A stretch of DNA of 64,000 nucleotides, taken from positions 3,348,001 to 3,412,000 of the forward strand of contig OU612069.1 in assembly GCA_914767715.1 (NCBI GenBank), given 5' to 3'. The notes under the pieces were generated by a model. That model was given only the letters and a program-made list of their open reading frames with translations. It ran no database searches and had not been told where the DNA came from. Source of the DNA: Membranipora membranacea (taxonomy: Eukaryota; Bryozoa; Gymnolaemata; Cheilostomatida; Membraniporidae). Position 1 is the stretch's first letter; every line of letters starts with the position of its first letter. Made by a program: the position numbers and the translations under genes. Shown here piece after piece: positions 49,196 through 60,900 of the stretch.

Positions 49196-51252
49196 TAGCA
49201 CATCAGAAGAAAATGGACTCTGTTCAACCATGTCTGCTTTAAGATGTAGGCCTGAGGTGTCCCTGAATATCATTTCTCACCTTCTTACCTTTAACTAAAA
49301 CAAGTATGGTCTAATTTACTTTTATTTGGAGTAGCTCCTCTTATCAGCAGCCACCCGGAACGGAGACAAAATTGATAAAACTTTATTTTGGCATACTTTG
49401 CCATTTAAGCTAACCACGATTATATATAGCTTATAATATTAAATCTTTGATATTATATGACGATATAATAACTTTAATATATTATAATATGTAATGAAAT
49501 GTTTAACTTTTATTTACCAGGTATGTTCCATCAGAAGAGATGCCCTAAAGGTTGTAACTGTAACTTTCTTCATGTATTCAGAAATCCTGATAGTAGATTT
49601 AATTTGGCGGATAGAGATATGCTACCTCAAGATAACATCAACAGAGATCATCGAGACAGCAATACAAGGTGAGTCTGTCTGTGAGTCTGTGTGACAGGTT
49701 GTTACCCAACCTGTTGTATTTGTGGGACGGCTATAATACTGATCACAATAGAAGCTATCACATGAAAAAATTCACTGCTGTTTACTGGGACCTTTCTTGA
49801 AGTGATCACCCCCCCTCCCAACTTCAAGTCTGACTTGAACCCTTGTATCAGTAACATGATCCCTTCATCCTTTAAACTATGGAAAGAATCGGAGATGAGT
49901 TTTAGACAAACTGCTATTCACTACTCAGCTTGTAAGAAAATGGGTAACCATGCCCAAAGTTTAGCAAAAATCATGATTGATATCCTAAGAACTATGCCGA
50001 TCAGGATTCAGGATGTCTGTTCTCTCACTAAATGGTCCCAACTGAATGTGCGCATTGGTTATTATTGGTTGCAGCTGGTTGAGTTTTACAATAAGGGAGT
50101 TTGCCCCATACTCCTTGTTACAACTCGCCTGGGAGTGTGGACTAACCGGAGCATTAATCATTTTGCCAAAATACATTAAAAGTTGTCTCATTAAAATCAG
50201 GGAGGGGGCAACTCCCAATCTGTCTCATGTGTTCTTGTTGGCGTTTTAATATTTTTGGGAGGTTCCGATATATATAGCAATACGAACAACCAATTGGTAC
50301 AGCCCTGAACTCATCATATTTTACATACATTTAAGATTCCTGTTCCATTGAATATGTCAATGTCTTACTCTTCTAGGCGATCTTCTTCTAGTAGGAGTGA
50401 GAGAGACAAACATAGCCCTAGTGAGCGACTCAACAAATCACGCAGGTCAGAACGGAGATATAGAAATGGATGGGGAAGTGATGAAGATGATGAAAATTAT
50501 TCTCGGTCTAACAGCACAGAGTCATCAAGGTATCTAATATTTCTTAGGGAGAATTCATCGCTAATGATTCCAAATCAATGGACTCCAGACTTCCTTCAAC
50601 TTCCTTGCTCATCATAAAGCATTTCAGGGGACTGGTGGGTTTCAGTTTTGTGTTGGATGACTTCAGCACATCTTTATCACTTTTATAAATCTGTTATTTT
50701 AGGAGCAATTCGAGAAGTGAGTCACGTCATAGAGATAAAGAGAGGAACCACTGAACTACATCATATAGAGAACACAACCATAGACATCTTACTTCACATA
50801 GAGATAAATACTCTGATTATGATGATATGGAGTATAGCAGATCTAGAAGTAGAGGTAGGTCCAGGTCTACTAGAAGTAGGTCAAGATCACCGGAATATAA
50901 GGCGAGCAGGCGCGTACGAGACAGGGACAAAGCTACGAGTGAAGGCTGCAACCCAAAAACATTAAATGACACAAAAACGGACAGAGAGTTATCAAAGAAA
51001 AAGAAACACAAGAGGCACAGATCCAGAGAAAAAAGATCCAACTCTAAAAGTCCTTCAGCGGAGTTATCAGACAATCATAGCACTGGCACTGAGATGTCAG
51101 TAAATGGTTACATGACAGCTGAAGGTAATGTGACAGCTGACAATAGTGTGACACCTGACAGTATTGTGACACCTGAAAGTAGTGTAGATTGGAGATATTG
51201 TAGAACACCTAGTGACTGTCACGGTGACAGCCCTGAACATGTGGACTCTTGA

Positions 51253-51986
51253 AAACAAGTTTTTGGTTCTGAAAAAACTTTTAATTTTGGTATATATTTC
51301 ATACTTGTTTAGTATAAATTTTGAACTGTTTATACGTGGCACATGTATTTAGCAAATACAAAGAAGAGCAGAAGAATACACTATAGTTTGTTAGGAAGCC
51401 GAAGTGAAATAGAAAAATGAAACTAGAATTTCCCCTTACCCTTGTTTGAGGTAAAATATATCTTTAACATGATATCTGGTAAGACAGAGTAGAAGCTCAA
51501 CTAAAACTAAATATACGATATAGGATAAAGGATTGTTACTGTGCTATAACTCACTGAACCACAAAACTCATATTTTGTCAGCCCTAGAGAAATTAGAATG
51601 AATCAATTAAGTGCTCTGGATTATTGGACAACAAGTTCTGCGCCAACAAGTATTTGAAAAGAACTGAAGCAAACAAAATTTTCTGAATCCCTTGCTGCCA
51701 GAAAGAAGTAATAATGGTAGTAATATGCAAACACCATGTACAATAATACGGACAAGTTTCACACTAATTTTGAACTTGACCACATTGGGGAGGAACGATA
51801 TGTAGATACCAGCAAGGGGTACTCCTTGATACGGGTAATAGGGACAATTATACTGCTAAACAATAACATTGTAGAGTAAGCTGTGGCTATAAAGCTTAAA
51901 GACAGTGATTATCATTTATCGACTAAAATCACTTTTTTGAACATTGATTCTAAATGGATGCATATAAGGGGCTAAGATTCGGTTAC
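51253..51986. other. Intergenic spacer between convergent genes, copy B
   Basis: Counterpart of 13442-14189, with a roughly 30-bp deletion near 51510. Nothing further recognised. Confidence 0.6.
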
Positions 51987-54900
51987 TTAGCGCTGTGGCT
52001 TAGGACCTGATGGTAGGACCAACGGTTCTTTCATAGTACTTCTGATTTCTGGTGTCTGGTGTGGGTCAATCTGCCGAGTTTTAACGACGGCTCTACTGAA
52101 CATCGTATCGATACTTGTTACACCATCTGCCTTGCTGATCTCATCTGCGATAGCACCAGTGAAGGCTCCTCTGTATGCCAAACCACCCTCAACTGTTGCT
52201 AACATGAGCACAGTGTTTGGACGCGACAGTTCTATTGATTGATCTTGAGCATGCTTAGGTTTTGTACCATCTAGTTCTGCTGTATCCAGTAGTGTTGCTT
52301 GACAGGCCTGTATAATCAGCACCTGCACAAATAAACCATGATAATTAATTTTAATTTAAAAAATGGAGCCAGGTAGTGTGTTTTGGTACATTACTGGAAC
52401 TTTAAAGCAGATTTTCAATTATTATTCATTTTATTTATTTATTTATTTTCTATTTTTTTCCTCATGGATCCACGCAAGAACTCAAATGTTGAGAAAAAGG
52501 TTTAGTTTATCTCAAAAAGTTGGCAAATTAATCTTGTTTGAAAACTTACTAGAGGTTTGGTAGGAGGTAAGCTTTTCTCTAGCTGGTGTAATAGGCTGTT
52601 GATTGTTATTTCTGAGTTGTTCGTACCGCTCAATATCCCCTTGTGTCCATGTGACATTATGCTTAGTATCAGAGGTGCCATTGTGTGCTGAGCAGTTTTG
52701 GATTGGCCAGACAACAATTTGACTAGTTCGTCGGTGTGAGACCAGCCTATTGTAATGACTCCGTAGCCAATTTGTTGCAATTTACGCTCAAAATTTTGAG
52801 CTTCATCTTGAGCTCCTCGTCTGTTTGCACAGTTGTAGAGTATTAACCCACTGGGGCTCGCTCTGATCTGACAGATTGGTCTCTTCTCTACATGTGGCGA
52901 CTGGCATATGTTGACCTTTCCTATAATCGAAAAATCAATATGTACAAATTTTCTCATGTACTCTCAATTTTTTTTTTGGAATTTGAACGATCCTAGAAAG
53001 TATGTTGATAAACTGTTTAAATTGTTTTGACACTCTTGCAACAAAGCGGTGACTTGCAACCAGAATGTCCTATCCAAATCTTTATGAACTTAAACAGCTC
53101 CAGGCCTCTGCCCAGTTCATAAGAAGTTTTTGAGTTTTACAAGAAATAGAAATTTCTCTATATTATAATATTATTTATATAATGGAATATTATAAATGAA
53201 ACAGCATTTATTTAATAACATATAGGCAGTTTTCTTGGCACAAATTTAAGCATATTTTTGGAGGTGCCCTCCCTCCACTAGGATATTCTTGAGCACATGC
53301 AGCATAGTAAAACTTGACAACATGGATCTGCGCGTCTGCTTACTGTATATCAAAACTCTTTCTTTTTCAGATTCAGCATCTGCATTATTGAGGAAGGACA
53401 AGGTTTTCCAAATCAAAGCTAATTAATCTTAATTTGAGTGATGTAATCCAAAACAATAATAAAATTCTGAAAAATAAACAATAAATGGCCAGGAATTGAA
53501 ATAAATGGGCATTCGAATACCAAATTCATTTCCCCAATCATGTCCTCATAAATGTTCAATAGTGCAATGAATGAATGGATTTCTTTTCTTATGATGGACA
53601 TTTTCAAGACAAGCTAATTTCAACTTCAGCTGCATGTGCTAAAGAATTACTAAATAGAGAGACGAAAAATAGCCTCAAATACAAGCCCAGAGATCCTGCC
53701 TATTATTCAGAAGGATTAGACAGACAGTAAGCATATAGAAACATGCTGGAGTAAATACTTGCAAAATTAGCGTTCCAGGTAGGTTTACATTTACCTTTGA
53801 TATTCTGAGCAAAAGACCTCCGGCAGTGGGACTGATTGATTATCTGGAAGTCGGGGATGGGGGACTGATCAGTGATGACGTTGACGATCGGTCGCAAAAG
53901 ACAAACAGCGGTAATGAATGATGGCACCTCGTCGACATGATGCTGAGGTGTTCTTCCATATTTGTCCTCCATTAGAAGCAGCTGATAACGATCTGCCTGA
54001 CTATCTACTGAGTTGAGGATGACCCGCAGGTGTTCTGGTGATTCTTGCTTTGCTGCATGGTGAAGAGCTGTTCTTCCATATTCGCCCTTCATCAGAAGTA
54101 GCTTATAACGATCTGCCTGACTGTCCACTGAGTTGAAGATGACCTGCAGGTGTTTTGGTGATTTTCGCTGTGCGGCCAGATGAACAGGTGTCGCTTCATG
54201 ATCATTGAGAAATCCAATATTGAAGATCGAATGAATCTGTTTGATCTGTAGCAGCTTGAGACGATCTTCCTGACTGTCTACTGAGTTGAGGATGACCTGC
54301 AGGTGTTCTGGTGATTCTTGCTGTGCTGCATGGTGAAGAGCTGTTCTTCCATATTCGTCCTTCATCAGAAGTAGCTTATAACGATCTGCCTGACTGTCCA
54401 CTGAGTTGACGATGACCTGCAGGTGTTTTGGTGATTTTCGCTGTGCGGCCAGATGAACAGGTCTCGCTTCATGATCATTGAGAAATCCAATATTGAAGAT
54501 GGAATGAATCGGTTTGATCTGTAGCAGCTTGAGACGATCTTCCTGACTGTCTACTGAGTTGAGGATGACCTGCAGGTGTTCTGGTGATTCTTGCTGTGCT
54601 GCATGGTGAAGAGCTGTTCTTCCATATTTGTCCTTCATCAGAAGTAGCTTATAACGATCTGCCTGACTGTCCACTGAGTTGACGATGACCTGCAGGTGTT
54701 TTGGTGATTTTCGCTGTGCGGCCAGATGAACAGGTGTCGCTTCATGATCATTGAGAAATCCAATATTGAAGATCGAATGAATCTGTTTGATCTGTAGCAG
54801 CTTGAGACGATCTTCCTGACTGTCTACTGAGTTGAGGATGACCTGCAGGTGTTCTGGTGATTCTTGCTGTGCTGCATGGTGAAGAGCTGTTCTTCCATAT

Positions 54901-57900
54901 TCGCCCTTCATCAGAAGTAGCTTATAACGATCTGCCTGACTGTCCACTGAGTTGAAGATGACCTGCAGGTGTTTTGGTGATTTTCGCTGTGCGGCCAGAT
55001 GAACAGGTGTCGCTTCATGATCATTGAGAAATCCAATATTGAAGATGGAATGAATCGGTTTGATCTGTAGCAGCTTGAGACGATCTTCCTGACTGTCCAC
55101 TGAGTTGAGGATGACCTGCATGTGTTCTGGCGATTTTTGCTGTGCTGCATGATGCAGAGGTGTTTCTCCAACCTTGTTCTTCATCAGAAGTAGCTTATAA
55201 CGATCTGCCTGACTGCCCACTGAGTTGAGGATGACCTGCAGGTGTTCTGGTGATTCTTGCTGTGCTGCATGATGCAGATGTGTTTCGCCAACTTTGTTCT
55301 TCATCAGAAGTAGCTTATAACGATCTGCCTGACTGCCCACTGAGTTGAGGATGACCTGCAGGTGTTTTGGTGATTCTTGCTGTGCTGCATGATGCAGAGG
55401 TGTTTTGCCAACTTTGTTCTTCATCAGGAGCAGCTTGAGACGATCTTCCTGACTGTCTACTGAGTTGAGGATGACCTGCAGGTGTTCTGGTGATTCTTGC
55501 TGTGCTGCATGGTGAAGAGCTGTTCTTCCATATTCGCCCTTCATCAGAAGTAGCTTATAACGATCTGCCTGACTGTCCACTGAGTTGAAGATGACCTGCA
55601 GGTGTTTTGGTGATTTTCGCTGTGCGGCCAGATGAACAAGTGTCGCTTCATGATCATTGAGAAATCCAATATTGAAGATGGAATGAATCGGTTTGATCTG
55701 TAGCAGCTTGAGACGATCTTCCTGACTGTCCACTGAGTTGAGGATGACCTGCATGTGTTCTGGCGATTTTTGCTGTGCTGCATGATGCAGAGGTGTTTCT
55801 CCAACCTTGTTCTTCATCAGAAGTAGCTTATAACGATCTGCCTGACTGCCCACTGAGTTGAGGATGACCTGCAGGTGTTCTGGTGATTCTTGCTGTGCTG
55901 CATGATGCAGAGGTGTTTCTCCAACCTTGTTCTTCATCAGAAGTAGCTTATAACGATCTGCCTGACTGCCCACTGAGTTGAGGATGACCTGCAGGTGTTC
56001 TGGTGATTCTTGCTGTGCTGCATGATGCAGAGGTGTTTCTCCAACTTTGTTCTTCATCAGAAGTAGCTTATAACGATCTGCCTGACTGCCCACTGAGTTG
56101 AGGATGACCTGCAGGTGTTCTGGTGATTCTTGCTGTGCTGCATGATGCAGAGGTGTTTCTCCAACTTTGTTCTTCATCAGAAGTAGCTTATAACGATCTG
56201 CCTGACTGCCCACTGAGTTGAGGATGACCTGCAGGTGTTCTGGTGATTCTTGCTGTGCTGCATGGTGAAGAGCTGTTCTTCCATATTCGCCCTTCATCAG
56301 AAGTAGCTTATAACGATCTGCCTGACTGTCCACTGAGTTGAAGATGACCTGCAGGTGTTTTGGTGATTTTCGCTGTGCGGCCAGATGAACAGGTGTCGCT
56401 TCATGATCATTGAGAAATCCAATATTGAAGATCGAATGAATCTGTTTGATCTGTAGCAGCTTGAGACGATCTTCCTGACTGTCTACTGAGTTGAGGATGA
56501 CCTGCAGGTGTTCTGGTGATTCTTGCTGTGCTGCATGGTGAAGAGCTGTTCTTCCATATTCGCCCTTCATCAGAAGTAGCTTATAACGATCTGCCTGACT
56601 GTCCACTGAGTTGAAGATGACCTGCAGGTGTTTTGGTGATTTTCGCTGTGCGGCCAGATGAACAGGTGTCGCTTCATGATCATTGAGAAATCCAATATTG
56701 AAGATGGAATGAATCGGTTTGATCTGTAGCAGCTTGAGACGATCTTCCTGACTGTCCACTGAGTTGAGGATGACCTGCATGTGTTCTGGCGATTTTTGCT
56801 GTGCTGCATGATGCAGAGGTGTTTCTCCAACCTTGTTCTTCATCAGAAGTAGCTTATAACGATCTGCCTGACTGCCCACTGAGTTGAGGATGACCTGCAG
56901 GTGTTCTGGTGATTCTTGCTGTGCTGCATGATGCAGATGTGTTTCGCCAACTTTGTTCTTCATCAGAAGTAGCTTATAACGATCTGCCTGACTGCCCACT
57001 GAGTTGAGGATGACCTGCAGGTGTTTTGGTGATTCTTGCTGTGCTGCATGATGCAGAGGTGTTTTGCCAACTTTGTTCTTCATCAGGAGTAGCTTATAAC
57101 GATCTGCCTGAGTGCCCACTGAGTTGAGGATGACCTGCAGGTGTTTTGGTGATTTTTGCTGTGCTGCATGATGCAGAGGTGTTTCTCCAACTTTGTTCTT
57201 CATCAGAAGTAGCTTATAACGATCTGCCTGACTGCCCACTGAGGTGAGGATGACCTGCAGGTGTTTTGGTGATTTTTCCTGTGCTGCATGATGCAGAGGT
57301 GTTTCTCCAACTTTGTTCTTCATCAGAAGTAGCTTATAACGATCTGCCTGACTGCCCACTGAGTTGAGGATGACCTGCAGGTGTTCTGGTGATTCTTGCT
57401 GTGCTGTATGATGCAGAAGTGTTTTTCCAACTTCGTTCTTCATCTGACTGTTCAATATATCTGGTACTGCAATGAGAGGAGTCTCTTCTCCAGCATTATT
57501 TGTCTTCTGTAGCTCCTGGTGGCGCTCTTTCTGTCTACTGAGCTCTAAATCTGTCCTGCCATTAGTTTCTTCTCTCGACACCTGAGACATGCTCCAATAT
57601 CTTTTATCTAAATCAAAGTTGTGTACTGTGCCATCATGATTTTCTGCTCAAGACAAAGGTCATCTTTACGCAACAGAATATAGGTCGGTGTTTTGCAGTG
57701 ACTTATAAATATTGGGCTGTTTTACCTGATCTTCAATCGATTGGTGCTTTCACATATCTCAAGTATGGGACTGACTTTTGCTCAATTTATTTGAATTTTT
57801 TAACTCTTTACAACCTTTTTCTCACCTGTCACGTAATCACATGTATGGATATCTACTTTCGCTCCAGGCTCGGTGTAATCAAATATCGCCAGTTCCGGAT

Positions 57901-60900
57901 CCTTTCGCAAAGCATAGATGTCCCATGCCTGCAGCTCTGCATGCATCAATCAAAAGGATTATTCATTAATGAGAAATTATTTCTCAGAATTTCAATGCGG
58001 TTAACAAGTGGTTATACGAAGGTAAAACCTGCCACAAACTTCGAATTGATAATGTGACTATGTTTGCAATGGGAAATGCTGTGTTTTCATTTGACAAAGT
58101 CCAAAGGCAACGTATGGCCTCATTATTCATTTTTATTTATTATATGGTGCTCCTGCCTGCAGGAGATAAACAGTCAATCTTTATCGCGAGCTTTTTGCGG
58201 AAGTATGTTATTTGTGAGAAAAACTCGTCGGAATCAGAACTCTTTGGACTATAGACTAGCGGTCCAGCTCTCAAGACTTAAACACCAATCAATATCATTC
58301 ATCCCATGACTTTACCTTGTGAAAGCAGGTGAAATGCCAGTTTAATTTGAGTCACTCCATTTGAAGGTAATATCTCACATCTATCAGACAGTGGACATGT
58401 GGATTTCGGACTGAACACTCCTGGAAGGTAGTCTTTCAACATGCTGCACACACTGCCTTTGACTATTTGATCAGTTTCACGTATAAGGTGATATTCCTGC
58501 GGTACATTTAACGTTAAAGTGCGAGAACCTATAAGAGAAGTTGTGTTTTTATTATGATATAGGTACCTTGTAAACTTAATCGAATATAAATACAGGACAA
58601 AACAAAATTAGATACACATCTTCCATTTGGGGCACGGGACTGCCGCGTTTCCAAACTTTGGGGTTGGGGTGGGTGGGGGGGGGGGGGGGGGGGGGGGTTG
58701 TGCAGGGTGGGTAGGATGGAAGCTTCCTATGCTTTTCAGTAAGTGATAGACTTGACCATCAACTTTTAACTGCCGAAGTTGGATTGTTTTTCACACCGGA
58801 AACACTCTATGATTAGTTGGATCATATTGACACATTTAAATGAGGCGGTAGTCTGATTTCCGAGCAACATCATAACAATATAACCCAACCAATCATAAAG
58901 TGTTTCTGATGTGAAAAATGATCCAACTTAGGCAGTTAACGTTTAAAATTTATTACTGACTGAATAACAATGGAAGCTTCCATCCTTCCCACCCCTAATC
59001 GATTTCATTGCCTAATTGAGAATCAGTTCGTCGAATTTATTTGCCAATAAGCCCCTCAAACCTAAATTTGTTATTTTTGAGCTGTACACATTTCAATGAA
59101 CATAAATTTCTAAAATTCAAGTTAATTTTTACTCATTGAATTCTGTGTATTATGTGCATTGGTGACACTTTTCCTTATACTTATTGGTCTCTGTTGTTTA
59201 CAAAGATTTTACTCTAGTGTCTTTAAGAGCAGGGGATTGTGTTCTTAGCCTGGTACCCTATTTAAAGCTTGTCCTTTTGGGAGAGGGGATGTTTCATGTC
59301 AGTGCATAGGGATATTTTAGAAGGGTGCTTACAATTGCAGTTCCCCAGTTGATAACCACACCCTCGTGAAATCGGAAAGGGAATGAGTAAAAAGGTTGAT
59401 TATTTTATTAAAATGTAGTTAAAACATCAGCTCTGCTATATTTAGTTCTAAGTTCAACGAACTACCTGCTTTCCAAAAGTTTGGGCTAGACTTCAGAGTT
59501 AGCGAATCGCGGTTTTCGTCTAACGGTTCAACGCTCTGCACGTTGTTTTCAGGTTGACTGCTGCAGTCTGATGCATTGGTACTGAAGCTGTCTTCTGGCT
59601 GAACCGGATTTCCGGACCATCTGTTACCTTCTCGATCCTGGTCAGAGTTGTCATCTCTTTCATCTGGCGTGTCTTGTCAAGATAAACGGGATTAAAACTG
59701 TCACAAATCTTCTTTTCACTTACCACTTGGCAATGTTCGAACATGCTAGTACTGCCTACTATTTATATTTTGTCCGAGTTATCGACTCATATGTTCATGC
59801 TCAACTGTAATACGATAACTAAAAGGCTGATTTGATTGCGACAAACACAAAATGGTTGGCAGATGACCTGAATCAACCACCGACTCTGGAAATGCTTGTT
59901 CATCACAGGGACCATATCCCAACTCATTTCCACAGGTGATCTTCAGTATCACTTAACCTTAAGATGATCTTTTTTCTCGTACAACACGTATCTTAACAAG
60001 TGTGTCCAGCAATTCCTGTTTGAACTACATTACCATCTACTTTTATCTGACACAAGTGACAGGAGATTTTCGACGTCATCAAAGCTTTTCATGGTACAAG
60101 GAGAGATCAATTCTATATCTAATAAGCAGCAATAAATGCAATCAACTGATACCTTGGCATTTAGTGTCTCTCAAACATTTGGTTATAAAATGTGTATTGA
60201 GATGTAAAGCTTAACTGGGTACCTGTGGTATTCTGCGGGCAGTAGGTACAAGGATCTCGGCTACACTTCTTAAGAATCAATGGAAGCACTACTTCAACTG
60301 CATGGTCATTCTCATCAAAATGTTGTGGTTCGTAACTTGTCTTGATATACTTATCCTTTAATGCTTGTTGCTCTGTGTGAATTAGAAACAACAGTTACTG
60401 GTAAATTTTACGAAAAATTCATACATTTGGGTTAATACAAGTGAGCATTCCCATTATCCACATTAATTAGTGATAACTAATAACTCTCCGTGAAATGTTA
60501 CAGTAGTATCTCAAGTAAATTTTGAAGCTTCGCAACTGGTAACAAACTGGAACGTTTTGAGAAGTTTTCTACTCATGTTTCTCAGTATTGTCCTCGTTCT
60601 GCTGATTGCAACCTAGGAATCTGTCTAGGCTATTCAACCTAGTGGCTATAGAATTCTGATCATGTTTAACTGTACCTTGCGGCAGCAGATGAATCTCCAC
60701 TTCAATTCTAGTCTCGTTTATCTGTAATTCACATCTATCAGCCAGTTTAGGTGACGGTGGTGTGGAGATGAGAGGTAACACACCATCAGGTAGGTAATCC
60801 TTCAGCATGCTACACATGCTGTTTTTTATCCTGGATTGGTCACTCTCCCTAATTAGATGGTAGCTTTCTGGTACATTTATAGTCAACTGGAGTATAACTG

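Larger units (their letters stand above)
37503..51252 (+). pseudogene. ZRSR2: ZRSR2-like gene, copy B, damaged
   Basis: Twelve exons correspond to copy A: 37503-37563, 40007-40131, 40851-41011, 41626-41721, 42290-42331 (shifted acceptor), 46363-46469, 46836-46942, 47758-47920, 48655-48764, 49521-49668, 50377-50529 and 50703-51252. There are three lesions. Exon 1 is 1 nt shorter, so the original ATG frame ends at TGA 37560-37562. The exon 5 acceptor TAG became TAA. Exon 12 has AGA changed to TGA at 50752-50754. A downstream ATG at 37559 is in frame with exon 2, and an AG six bases into exon 5 keeps phase. A 422-aa protein with both zinc fingers and the UHM but lacking most of the RS tail is therefore still possible. 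Introns 1 and 5 carry large insertions. I call it a probable pseudogene, with a truncated functional form as the alternative. Confidence 0.82.

Noticed and set aside
53940-57430. CRISPR-like regular array
   Set aside because: The repeats are contiguous coding units with no unique spacers, in a eukaryotic exon.
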